Part shown: piece after piece, positions 24,484 through 36,137 of the stretch
Numbering within the stretch: the stretch's first letter is position 1
Layout of the letters: every line of letters starts with the position of its first letter
Assembly (NCBI GenBank): GCA_018857735.1
Contig: JABMCL010000194.1
Coordinates: 806,501-870,500, forward strand
Source: Alviniconcha marisindica
Lineage: Eukaryota; Mollusca; Gastropoda; Provannidae
Direction: 5' to 3'
DNA: 64,000 nt
Notes under the pieces: generated by a model
Told to the model about the DNA's origin: nothing
Databases searched by the model: none
The model's input: the letters and a program-made list of their open reading frames with translations, nothing else
Translations under genes and position numbers: made by a program

Positions 24484-24633
24484 CATGTACAGCTGATGCA
24501 GGATGGGCCTTGCGAGCATGGTAGAGGTATTGCTGTGGTTTTGCACAGACAGAGTGGCAAATGGGGCAGATGTACAACTCTGAGGTCAGCTCCTCTTTGA
24601 CCAGCCTCCATCTTCCCTGTGGTGCAGGTGGGT
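24484..24633 (-). CDS. Cassette 3, exon A: single C2H2 finger
   Basis: The acceptor CATATTTTAG gives phase 1 and the donor GTAAGG follows CATG at phase 1; 150 nt, 50 codons. It reads DPPAPQGRWRLVKEEL, then the finger CPICHSVC to HARKAH (C-x2-C-x12-H-x4-H). It is homologous to the cassette 4 exon A. It lies directly beside a truncated copy of a dispersed inverted-repeat element (23464-24405). Too short to be seen by simple open-frame length, it was found by splice sites and phase. Confidence 0.7.
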
Positions 24634-27552
24634 CTAAAATATGACCACAAAAGACAATGGAATTATCACAAAACCAGAAATGCTAACATTATATTACAAT
24701 TTATACACAAAAGATGCACACCTTAATTTCAAACCAATCTGTTTACTCTGAACATCATGTAAATAAATACACAACTTAATCAAAACATGTTACTTTTGTT
24801 AGTGATCAACAAAAGGAATAGGCAACTCAAGTTAGTAAAGAGGCAGTTGGGTGGATAAAGGTTACACGCTTGAATTAATGCAAGGATAGTCACAGCTGCT
24901 GAATCAGAAATGTGAACATTAAAAGGAATGATCAGCACATTTATCTCATCATTAACTGACCGTATATTCAGCATTTCCTGACCCTGGCATCAGCTTCAAG
25001 AGAAATTTTATCCAAATATTTTCAAATTCTCTCACACACACACACACACACACACAAGTTAAAACATACTAGCAAAGTGCATACATGTCCACAATACAGA
25101 TATAGCAACACACAGACGTTATAAACCACATACACACCTATAACTTACCTCTTTCTCCCCAGCCAATGATAATCCACATAATCTTCCTCAAATGGCCACT
25201 ATAACATGGCAATAAACTAAAACAGTAAAAGAAAAACATCAACAATCCTGTTACAAATATTTTGTCAACTTTATTGGCAAACTCACCAGTGTTATGTTTT
25301 TTTGTCAACAAAAGCATAAATAATAATACATGCATTCTGTTCCAGTGACATGCCTGTTTTAAATATTTCCACAGCACAATAATAATGATTGGTGTATGTG
25401 TGTGGTGGGGGGTGGGGGGACGGGACACAGATACAGAGAGTGAGGAAGGTGGAGAGAGAGGAGTCACAGAGAGCAAGGGAATTGGATTCAAATCCACTTT
25501 ACAAGTTTACTGACTCTACACAAGGCATCCCTTTGTGAAAAAACATTTCAGCCTAATGGCAATAGACTGTGCAGAGGCACAATAAACACAAACACAGTTA
25601 CAATAAAAACAACCCCAACAGCCCAGATAGTCATCTCCAGAATGGCAGGAAATTTAAACAAATTAAAAACACTCCAGTTTGTCTCTACAAAGTTAAATTA
25701 ATCTGCACAGCTTTCTGTTGTTTTGTTTTTGTTTTGCTTTTTTTGTTTGTTCATTTTACACTGGCATACCCTGCAGTTCAAGTACAACCTAGACTCATAT
25801 TTTCTGGCATGGCACATGTCAACCAGCGACTCAACACCCAATAGCATGACAAACAATGGCTCAATCAGAGCAATACATGACTTTCATCAAACCATAAAAA
25901 AGCCGGACTCACTATTAATTATCAAATGAGTTGCAGAATATTGGAAGGGAACTTGGAGGAAAAACATTATGTTGAATAACCAGAAAGGCAGAGTTTTTTA
26001 GAAGAAAATTCCTGGCAGCAGGTGAAACATACAAGGCTGTCTTCAGACCTACTCCAGGCTGTAAAGAGAGACTCCTTGACAACTCTAACAGTCTGGCAGA
26101 GAGGAACTTAATTTCTGCACCTGTAGTCATGACACACTATGGACATTCATTAACTGATGGCTCAACATATGTCTACATAACATGTCCATGCATCATCTAA
26201 TACCCAATGATATGACATATCCCTTTGTCTCTCAACACCTATGATGGCATGACATATAATATGTATAGCACTTGATATCTGAAGACATGAATGGCATCCA
26301 TGTATCATTCAACATCTGGTAACATGCCTGCACACCATTCAATACCGGATAACAAACCCAAGCATCACTCAACACTTCATGTCAGCAAAACACTCAACAT
26401 CTGATAACATGACCATGCATCACTAAACATCTTACAACAATCCACACATCACTCAACATCTGACAACATGTCCATACATCACTCAACACCTTACAACAGT
26501 CCATACATCACTCAACATCTGACACTGTAACAGCAGCTCCATGCATCACTGAACATCTTAGCACTATGCCTACACATCACTCAACCTATTACTTTGCTGT
26601 ATATAAGCATGTCCACTAATCGCTCAACACCTGATAACAGATCTACGGATGACTCTGATGACCAGACAGGTATGTAACATGCAACATACCTATGACATGA
26701 TGACCAATATCTAAGCTTCTCTGAACACATCACACATTTTCACACATCAGTGACATCACGAACGTTGAATACATCACTCAACACCTGATGATACAATATG
26801 TCCCCACCAACCCTCACCCGTGACATCATGCGCGTCCATAATAAATTACTTGGTATTCAGGACAACTTCACAAATATCCATGTATGTGAAACCAAAGTCA
26901 TAGTAATGCCTCGCAATTTGAAAACAGGTACTGGAGTAGCTCATATGTGCTCCTGAACACTCAAAGTCTTCCCAAGACAGTCAACACACATCAACAACAA
27001 ACACAATACAGGAACTATTCCAAACAAAAACAGATCAAGTCTATGTGTTGAAAAAACAAGTCTATGTGTTGAAAAAACAAATAATACACTGAGAGCAGCC
27101 AGACAAACAACTTGAGAAGAAGTTTGCATTAGTTTTTATGTATCATTTTTAGGTATTTCTATGCATCAGCAACACACACCTTGTGTGGATTTTGGATTGT
27201 ACAGTGAATGTGCACAATGGCTACATGTTCAGAATGTTCCCCCAATATTTACACTTGTACCAGCCTGCCTAGCAAGTAGCATAAAACTTAAACATGCCTG
27301 ACCAAAGAAAATCATCAAATGGGTGCATTGTATCTGTGAGCGTACAACACAGTACTTCTGATTTTTCCATAGTCTTGCTTACGCCACACCAACATTGTGG
27401 TTCAACTCCTTATTTTTTCTTATTCATCACAGCAATGGTGTGCAAAAGCACCATACTATGCCTTGAGTCAGAAGAGGTTAAAAACAAAAACAAAACAAAT
27501 CATCAGCCCAACGACATTTTGATCTTGGAATAAACATTCCATCATTTTCCCT
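24634..27552. other. Interval between cassettes 4 and 3
   Basis: CA run near 25030-25055. A degenerate 28-31-bp repeat (CATCACTCAACATCTGA type) spans about 26140-26800. 3' UTR of cassette 4 is likely just below 27553. No finger exon seen. Confidence 0.45.
26140..26800. repeat. Degenerate minisatellite
   Basis: Irregular units around CATCACTCAACATCTGACAA with drifted spacing. Confidence 0.65.
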
Positions 27553-28326
27553 TTAGAGAGAAAAGCTAAGCTCAACAGAACCAGTGTTCCCAGTTGCACT
27601 AGACTTGGCACAGCTTTTTATGTGGAAGTTCAAACTGTTTTTCTGAGCAAACTGTGTTTTGCAATGTGAACACATGTAAGGCTTTTCACCAGAATGGATC
27701 CGTTTATGCACTTTCAAGTTGTAGGAAGTAGTGAATGCTTTCCCGCAGACTCTGCAAGCATGGGAGTGCTCCCCGGTATGGGTTTTGATGTGTCTCCTCT
27801 GAGTCAATGTTGAATAAAACACTTTGGGGCATGTGGGACAGGGGAAAACCTCGGTGCGAAAGTGAACACTATTTCTGTGCAATCCTAGGCCTCTGAATGA
27901 AAAGTAAGCATTCCCGCAAATGTCACAGACAAAAGGCTTGGTTCTCTCGGGATTGTGAGTTTGTTTGTGCTTTAAGAAGTCCCGGCAACTGCCTGTGGAA
28001 TAGCCACAGACATCACATGTGAATTTGTTTACAGTCTTCTCATTACTGTTCTGATACTTGCACCGAGCAGCATGGTTACAGAGAGCTTGGCTGCTGGTGA
28101 AGCTCTTGCCACAAAGCTGGCAAAGTCTCACAAAGCAATGTTCCTCATCAAAAACAAAGCCACCAGTTTTTCGTTTTAGCTTCCTGCCACTAGGACAGAA
28201 GGCCTGACAGGAAAGTTGTCTTTCATTAGTGATGCGTATGTGATCAGAGATGAGGTAAGGGGATGTGTATACCTTGAAACATTTCTGGCATTGGTAGTGT
28301 GTTGCCGCTAATCCATTCTCGTACAC
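27553..28326 (-). CDS. Cassette 4, terminal exon: header motif plus six zinc fingers
   Basis: The acceptor TTCTGTTTGCAG gives phase 0 and the reading frame runs 257 residues to a stop. It opens VYENG, then the header CQKC-x12-H-x10-C-x3-CP shared by all four terminal exons. Six fingers follow: CQLC..C (C2HC type, ending HAARC), CDVC, CDIC, CPTC, CRVC and CSHC. The last finger also ends in Cys (HIKSC) where the other cassettes have His. Fingers 5 and 6 are joined by HSGEKPYMC. The final helix FAQKNSLN is nearly the same as in cassettes 2 and 3. Known: C2H2 arrays bind specific DNA. Inferred: this exon gives the isoform its target preference. The predicted joined protein is 759 residues. Confidence 0.85.
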   Translation of the reverse strand: MYENGLAATHYQCQKCFKVYTSPYLISDHIRITNERQLSCQAFCPSGRKLKRKTGGFVFDEEHCFVRLCQLCGKSFTSSQALCNHAARCKYQNSNEKTVNKFTCDVCGYSTGSCRDFLKHKQTHNPERTKPFVCDICGNAYFSFRGLGLHRNSVHFRTEVFPCPTCPKVFYSTLTQRRHIKTHTGEHSHACRVCGKAFTTSYNLKVHKRIHSGEKPYMCSHCKTQFAQKNSLNFHIKSCAKSSATGNTGSVELSFSL

Positions 28327-28529
28327 CTGCAAACAGAAAAAGCACACTCTGAGTCTGATATACACATGAACATTTTATACAGTCCAGTTTGTATAAACTT
28401 ACTGTTCCACCATACTGACACTGTGACAGGGGCTCACACACTTATGATCAGGCACACACAATATACAACTGAGTGCAGATACCATATGCAAAATGCAAAG
28501 ATCATTCATATGGTATGGCTCAGACAATG

Positions 28530-29300
28530 CAGCAAGGTTCAGACATCAGACAGTCTGGCACAGACACCATACAGTCAGGATAGGCACCACATAACACCAT
28601 ACCATCAAGCACAGACCTTCATACTGTCTGGCATAGCCCTTCACACCGTCAGGCATAGACCCTAATACTGTCAGGCGCAGACCTTCATACTGTCTGGCAC
28701 AGACACCATACAGTCAGGAGCAGGCACCAAATAACACCATACTGTCAAACATAGACCTTCATATTGACAGGTGTTGACCTTCATACTGTCCAGCATAGAC
28801 ATTCACAGTGTCTGGCACAGTCCTTCAGTCTGGCAAAGACACCATACAGTCAGGTGTAGGCACCAAATAACAACATACCGTCAAACAGCGACCTTCATAC
28901 TGTTGAGCACAGACACCAAACAGGTTTAGGCATCATATAACACTACATAGACCTTCATACTGTCAGGTGCAGACCTTCAGTTAGGCGTAGGCACCAAATA
29001 ACACAGACACCAAACAGGTTTAGACATCATATAACACTACACTGGCAGGCATAGACCTTCATGCTGTCAGGTGCAGACCTTCAGTCAGGCATAGGCACCA
29101 AATAACACCATACCGTCAAACTTAGACCTTCATATTGTGGGACACAGACACCAAACAGGTTAAGGCATCATGTAACACCATACTGGCAGACATAGACCTT
29201 CATACTGTCAGATGCAGACCTTCAGTCAGACACACTACATAAACACCATACTGCCAGGTTTAGACCTTCAAACAGTCAGGTGGACGCACCACATAACACT
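28530..29300. repeat. Degenerate tandem repeat
   Basis: Irregular units around GACCTTCATACTGTCAGGC and GGCACCAAATAACACCATAC in the cassette 4 intron. Confidence 0.7.
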
Positions 29301-29387
29301 GTGCGGTCAAACCATCACCACACAGATCAACCACTTGAACTTGCCAGCGCTACCATGCTTCCTAATCAAAAATGCACTGCAGTATGG

Positions 29388-29820
29388 GAGCACACCATCC
29401 CCATGAGACAAACTGTGGCCTGGGGGCAGGTTAATTACCACATGCGGTTGATGTCAGCACACCGTCCCCATGAGACAAACTGTGGCCTGGGGGCAGGTTA
29501 ATTACCACATGCGGCTTGATGTCAGCACACCGTCCCCATGAGACAAACTGTGGCCTGGGGGCAGGTTAATTACCACATGCGGTTGATGTCAGCACACCGT
29601 CCCCATGAGACAAACTGTGGCCTGGGGGCAGGTTAATTACCACATGCGGTTGATGTCAGCACACCGTCCCCATGAGACAAACTGTGGCCTGGGGGCAGGT
29701 TAATTACCACATGCGGCTGATGTCAGCACACCATCCCCAAACTGTGGCCTGGGGGCAGGTTAATTACCACATGCGGCTGATGTCAGCACACCATCCCCAA
29801 ACTGTGGCCTGGGGGCAAGG
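29388..29820. repeat. 67-bp tandem repeat, about seven copies
   Basis: The unit contains ACAAACTGTGGCCTGGGGGC and TTAATTACCACATGCGG. The last two copies lack CATGAGACA and are shorter. Confidence 0.92.
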
Positions 29821-30298
29821 CCATGGTTTTTTTAGTCTTTCTACACCCTGCAAGAACAGAGGCTGTGTGGAAGGAGGTAAGGCCAGCTGCCTTTGCACCA
29901 GAGACGGTACTGTCCACTGTCTCAGTTAGTCCAGTTATGTTCACAGCGTATTACTACAAATAAGCCACTGGAAGCAGAAAATAAAGGATGCATAGATAAT
30001 TGGTTAGAGTTATATCAGGGCAAAACACATTTGTCAGAACGCTATGCATGCTAAAAATATAGCCATATAAAAACTTGCACACTGTTAATTAAAAAAACTG
30101 TGGTAAAAAGTGGATCCATTTTTTTCTTAAATCAGACCCAACAAAATGTAACACTTTTTAATTTTCCAAAAATACTGATTACCTATTTTCTCCTTCAGAC
30201 CCCAAAGTGTTTTTGAAAAAACAAGAAAACATCTGAGCCAACGAAAGGATGTGGTTGGTGGACACGACTGGAAATTTACAGACTACATTTTCACTTAC

Positions 30299-30348
30299 CA
30301 CTGTAGTCTTTGAGACAGCATCTCGAACAGGCACTGTGCAGAGTGGGC
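30299..30348 (-). CDS. Cassette 4, 50-nt linker exon
   Basis: The acceptor GTGTGTTTCAG and donor GTAAGT flank exactly 50 nt. In the frame set by exon A it reads GPLCTVPVRDAVSKTTV and ends at phase 0. Cassette 3 has a homologous 50-nt exon (EKIFAAPVKDAVAKSKV), so the motif PV[KR]DAV[AS]K is conserved at the protein level. That supports the frame and argues against chance splice sites. No known domain is recognised; the peptide probably links the single finger to the six-finger array. Confidence 0.7.
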
Positions 30349-31323
30349 CTGAAACACACCAAAACAAAAGAGAATTCAGAAACTAAAAATGTAGCTGACA
30401 ATGAAAATCTGACGACAAATAACAACACAAACCCTGAGGTATATCAGCTTTAGCACCATAGTCATTTGATGGAGAAAATGTGTGAATTGAATTTTGTAGG
30501 ACCATGATTGAAGTCAAAAGCATGCATTTTCTGTCCCTCCCACAAAGTGATTTCTGTTCACTTTCAACACAGTTACTGCTGAAGGTGGCTCAACAGTGAC
30601 ACAAATATATGTGCACATCTACAATACTGGCAAACAAAAGTGGGACATAGACATCCAAAAATAATCTGTCACCAAATTGTCAGAAACCCACATTTTTCTT
30701 GAGATAAATCATTCTTCTTTAATTTTCTTTTAGTCTGGTTAAAATATCTTGCTTAATTTTTTCACAACATGAAAGAGAATCAATGTAGTTGTATTTCCTG
30801 ATGTAAGTTTTGTGGTTTCCACTTTGCATCTTTGTCTCCTTTGAAATTATGCTTTTTATTAGTTTATTATATGGACTTTGCAACATCCAAAGATAACTTG
30901 TAAAGAAAAAAGCAAAATTCTCAATGAAAACCACCAAAAAACAGTAATGAAGCAAAATGCACATAGGATAGGCAGCAAATGAAGAGAAGGTTCAAAAGCA
31001 TTTGGGAATGCAGAAAAGGGTGAAGCAGTCAAAAGTTCACAGAAGTACTCACAAGTAGTTGTTTTAAAGGAGCCTAGAGACATGAACTGATATGGCCAAT
31101 AGTCAATGATGAGAAAAGGAACAATGACATGCCCTGCGTTCAAAGATGCAGATGCTGAAAACACATTTGTTACTGGGTCTGTCAATTTCCCAAGGCTTCA
31201 ATAAGTTCAAGATCAACACAGCCCTGAACACCAGCACACCTGCCAAATATTGCAAGCTGAAAACTGATCTCTCCACAATTAGTGTTCCTTTTAAGAATTT
31301 AACCTTTGGTGTTTAGATCTTAC

Positions 31324-31536
31324 CTTCAAAAGCTATTTGATCAGCAGTGGGGTGTGAACGGCGGGCATGCTGAAGCAGTCGTCGGCGACTGGCAAAGGCA
31401 CTGGAGCACTTAGGGCACACAAACAGCTGGCTGTTCAACTGCTCCTTCACCTGTGTACAGCTCTTGTGTGGTGGTGAAGGTGGACTACTGTCCACCCAGA
31501 GTTCAGCACTTTCCTTTCTCCCTCCTTCAAAATTTG
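31324..31536 (-). CDS. Cassette 4, exon A: single C2H2 finger
   Basis: The acceptor CCCGTTTCAG gives phase 1 and the donor GTAAGA follows GAAG at phase 1; 213 nt. After a Gly/Glu-rich start and a Ser/Pro stretch (SSPPSPPHK), the finger is CPKCSSAF to HARRSH with spacing C-x2-C-x12-H-x4-H. It closely matches the equivalent exon of cassette 3 (VKEQLNSQLFVCPKC against VKEELTSELYICPIC). It has no start codon in a plausible context, so it needs an upstream coding exon, and exon 2 at 35175-36137 fits in phase. Symmetric phase allows it to be skipped or included without a frameshift. Confidence 0.75.
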
Positions 31537-34500
31537 CTGAAACGGGAAGCCCATTAACAGTGAAATCAACTCATCACCTAGTCAATAAACTGATTCGTTT
31601 ATTTTTATTTTTAATACAATGATTTTGTTTTGAGGGGATCCACTAATTCTTTTCTTGCATATAATGATATACTGCAACATTAACACTGTCACTGGTATCA
31701 ACTAAGATAAAGAGCTCATGAAAAACAAGTAAGGAAATCAGAAAGCCCTTAAACTTCAGGAACAAAGCCAAACAATTTAAACAATAACACAGATTGCTTC
31801 TTACTTTCTCTCCATTTATTATTGTTTAAAAAAAAAAAGTCAGAAACTTACCTCATTTTTTGGATTGGGTCTACAAACCCATGTCCTGATTCAAGTTTTG
31901 AACTTCCAAATTCTACTTCCAAGTACAAAATTGCAGGCAAACGATGCTACGGTCAAATCCCTGTTTAATCCACAACATCAAAACTGAAACATGCTTCATC
32001 CATTTACAGCATACAAAACTATCATGTTGTTGTTGTTGTTGTTGTTTAGTTTTTTAACTGACATTCTGCAATCAACACATGAATGTAAATTGTAATTATC
32101 AAGGCATATATCTGCAAAATCAACACCACTCTAGTAAAACACTAGATATATATTATATACAAAAACAATGACACATTCATTTTGTCCTTGTAAACATGCA
32201 CTGCACTGCTTTACATTCAATGCATATGTTACCCTGTATTACAAATGGGGAAAAAACAAAAAAACAATAAAAACCATACATTTAAATTATTCAAAAGCAT
32301 TTATAACACTGCAAAATACTGAAGATCCAGAAGCTGAAATGTTAAAGGTGCATTATAAATTCAGCACAACAGGAAAATAAAAACCAAAAATCTCAAACAT
32401 TTACTTTTATACCAGACAGGATGAGCCTAAGTAAACCATGTAACAAACAAGACATGGCAAGTCAATACAAATGCAATACCATTAAAAACATTAACAATAA
32501 TAATAAAGTACAAAGATTGTTTTTATCATTTTATTGCACTGCAACAACAGAAAATACAATGACAACTTCAATTGCAATCTTCTGTTTCCATTCAGTTTTT
32601 ATAATTCATTGACAACAAAGCTGCAACTGCACAGTATCTCTTACAGAGATGCAACTCAAACAAAACAAAATTTCCCATCCAATCTGTAGTGTAAAGTGTG
32701 TAAAATGTGTTTTAGACCATGCTTCTGTTGCATTGCACAGTGACTTGTTCAGTGTATCTGATGAATGGGAGCGTGTAGTGTGGACAGGACGCGTTACGTT
32801 ACAAACACCACAAAACATACAAGTGCAAACACTACAACAAAATACAATTCCGCACACACACACACACACTGAGTACTCACACACTACACCACAATGAAGA
32901 ATGAAAATGAGTTATGTTGATGAGTATAAACAAATTTTGGAAAAAATAACAGAAAATGACATATTAGATGAAACTGGGTGGTTGTACAAATCTACCCTGA
33001 ACATGAAAAGTCTGCATGCATGTACTGGTGCATTCCTACACTGAAAAATGATGAACAAACAAAAACAAGGTGCATGTGTCTGAAGTTAACTGTAATCCTT
33101 TGCCATCTCCAAACTTTAACAAAAATCCCTGCCTTTTCACCCTGAAGTAATAAACAGTGTCTTTTGAAGTATTTGCAGTTTTTGCGGAACTTTAACTTCA
33201 GCAAACAATCAATGCTGTTCAAAATTTAATGATCTACATCTCTTCAATTTATAAACAAATCATTAAATGCCTTTTGAATTAGACCTTCAGTACACTTTAG
33301 CAACCAATGCCTTTTGTCTTATCATCAACTTTATCAGAAGCACATCTCTTGAAAACTTCATTTCAAAAGACCAAGCCACTACTGGATTCTTTTTTAGAAA
33401 TAAAACTTTGAGATTTGTCATATATACATCAAGGGTCACGCTGCCTTTCAGAGATTTGTGTCAACCGACGCAAAACATTACGTATTTTGCACCAGTGATA
33501 CGAAAAATGCATAGCCTATGGCACACACCTTGGAATTAGCGCACAAAGCGAAATTGATGGAGTTCACGATCTATAAAGTGAGCAGACAAAAATAATAAAA
33601 CGAGTCTATCCGTGCACGAAAAAGTGGAAAAGTTCAGTAAATATGCCGTTCATAAAGAGTTTGAATAGATCAGAACATATATGCGGCATGATGAGCAGAT
33701 GATGTCAGTTCTTGTCTACCGCGGGATTTGGTAACGAGATCAAGTTGAAATCAAGGCTGCCGCCATTTTCTCTCATTCATATTTGACGTCAATGCGCGTT
33801 TTGTTTACGGCTTTGTAGTCGTCTACATCTGATAAAAATTCTGATACACATGGACAGTTAGACTAGGCACACTGGGATGTTTCAGATTCCATGTTTGGGA
33901 TCGTGTCCTCTGTCGACTAACCGGAAATTTTCACTGATAAGTTTAGCAGGATACGTGATTTCTCGCTGGCCAGACTGATACAGAGACTGATTATTCTTCC
34001 AGATATGGGTTTGTAAGGATTCGGTTCAAATAAATCATTGTCATTCTTTGGAAAAGTATGCAAATTTTATTCACAGACACAGGGCACTACTGACTATAAC
34101 GCGCATAGATCAGTGATTGGGGGGGGTATTGCCATACAGACCAAAATAACGGCAGCTTGCGCGTTTATTTCATCTTCCAGATTCCGCCCTTCATTGACTG
34201 GACTTGTGGTGGCGGGGAGGAGTGCGGAGCCACTGCTGAGATCACACGGAGTTTGCAAATCGATCTAGTGTTGAGTGACGCGGCAGCCACCAGTGAGCCG
34301 TAACATGCTGAATCGGTGTTCAGTCATTTTGCATACGGTGACGCAGAGATGTGGCCAAAAATGCAATATTTATGCAAAATCTTGCAATGAGCGCGACCCC
34401 TGATACATGTACAAAAACACTACCCAAATAAATACTTTGTCAACTGCACCAGCAGTGCAACAGTCAACAGACCAATCACCATGCCTCTCTGGGTTTCTCA

Positions 34501-35174
34501 TTTCAGTAATTAAAAAAAAAGTTAGCTTTGTTTAAGCTTTAAAGGATTACAGTTATTTTGTTATGAATGCATGTAGTGAGGGCACAACACACCAAGGGTA
34601 CAAAATAACTCTCACTTGATCACTCACCTTCTGTGCGGACAGTAGTACTACCAGCTAGGATTTACCCAAGTTGCTTTGAACACTAAGGAAACCAAAGCTT
34701 GTGTCCTGGATTTCAGTTTAATTCATGTCGTGCCCCTATCCATACAGATGCAAATCTGAACTCTAGTTTTCATTTTTCACCTCTAACCTTAAAAAAAGGG
34801 GGTTCTGAGACACCCGCCAGGTTATGATATATTCCAGCCCAATGTGCTTCAAATTTTAAACACTATTTGGCCTTCCAAGAAGCAGAAGCCAAATTATTTT
34901 GAAAAATCTAGTATGGTGCCTGAAACAAGTAAAGCCAAAGAAATCAGTTCTCTTCCTTATCCCTTTTTATCATCTTTTTAAACACTCAGAGACGAGGTCA
35001 TAAACAGAGTGAAAAAAATTCAACAAGACGCAGAACAAACCGTGCATAACAAATCCAAAATACAGTCTGAGCTGAACAGGTATTCAATTTTGTTTCTAGT
35101 GGGCAAAGCCATGATGGGCGGGCAGTGAGTCAGTTTGTACCCTTGGCTCAAAGTAAGAAGCTGAAAACGCCTAC
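31537..35174. other. Intron between common exon 2 and cassette 4
   Basis: AT-rich intron sequence with one inverted-repeat element (33431-34401). No coding exon recognised. Confidence 0.45.
33431..34401 (+). mobile_element. Copy of the AGGGGTCAC element, both ends present
   Basis: Left end AAGGGTCACGCTGCC, right end GAGCGCGACCCCT, which is the inverse pattern. About 0.97 kb with no transposase frame. Very similar internally to the copy at 23464. Confidence 0.68.
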
Positions 35175-36137
35175 CTTTCATCTCCTGGTTATGGACCCTC
35201 TTCATGTGGACGTTGTAGCCTTTAATGCTGGAAAAGTCCTTGGAGCATGCTGTGCACTTAGGAACATCTTTTGCTTCCCCCTGCACCCGACCTTTTTTAA
35301 CCTTTGCCACAGGCTCTTTTTTTGTTTTGTACCCAGATTTTCTTGCTCGCTTTGCCTTGTCTGGTGAACCCTTTGGGCGACCCCTCTTTCTCTTGGGTCT
35401 CTCTTCCTCCTCTTCTTTCACATCCTCCTCTTCCTCTTCATGCCACGAAGCATCACTGTCTTTAGCTCCAGCAGATTCAGTGTCTGACTCAGAAGATGAC
35501 CATTCCATGGGATTCACAAACTCCTTGCCACCACTCTCCACTTCTGCAACTTCGTCTGCAGCTTTCTTTGGGGTCTCCACTTTTTCCTTCTTGATCTTGA
35601 CCTTGATTCTGGCTTTGGTTGCTCTTTTCTGAGCTGCCAGCTTGGCTGCTTGTTTGGCTCTGGCACTTTTGGGACCACGAAGTAAAGATTTTCTCTTGGA
35701 CATCTGGGAGGGTTTAGACTGGACTTTGGAGGGAGGCACATACTCTTCGTCATCACCATCATCATTGTCATCATTTTGATTGTCATTCACTTCTTCTCCA
35801 TCTTCATTTTCTGCAATGTGCAAGGCATCTTCATTGTCATCATCATCTTCAGGGGGAGGGGGTTGAGGCACTGAACTAAAACCAGGGTCGGGTATAAAGG
35901 AGGAGGACGGCTGTGGTTTTTGGAATGGTGTTTGCTCTGGCAGCGTCAGATTGGGCTGTGCTGGTGATGTGGCAGTTGTAGTGGTTGTGGGCAGCACTGA
36001 CGAGGACGCACTCTGCATCTCTGCATCTTCAGTGACAGGCACAATGAGCGAAGTGTCATCAGGATGCGGCACAGGAATGTCTAGCAGAGCCAGGAAACTC
36101 AGAATACGCGAGGCACCTGCTCCATACATCAGCAGAT
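35175..36137 (-). CDS. Common exon 2: end of Mutator fragment, acidic/basic linker, AT-hook, C2H2 finger
   Basis: The acceptor ATATTTCAG gives phase 1 and the donor after AAAG gives phase 1; length 963 nt (321 codons). Joined to exon 1 it reads SIN-LLMYGAG, which continues the Mutator-like domain. The conserved segment DIPVPHPDDTSLIVPV follows (36033-36083). Next come a Ser/Thr/Pro-rich stretch, a run of Asp/Glu, a Lys/Arg/Ala-rich block, more acidic runs and an AT-hook KRKRGRPKG (about 35370-35396). A single C2H2 finger (CTACSKDF to HMKRVH) closes the exon. SUMO-type sites (IKKE, VKEE) are visible but untested. The composition fits a nuclear chromatin-associated factor. Exon 63614-64000 is the paralogue, with the same start and a diverged tail. 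Confidence 0.8.

Noticed and set aside
25138..25497. 119-codon minus-strand hydrophobic frame
   Set aside because: Low-complexity sequence over CA and AT-rich DNA with no signal peptide logic, domain or paralogue.
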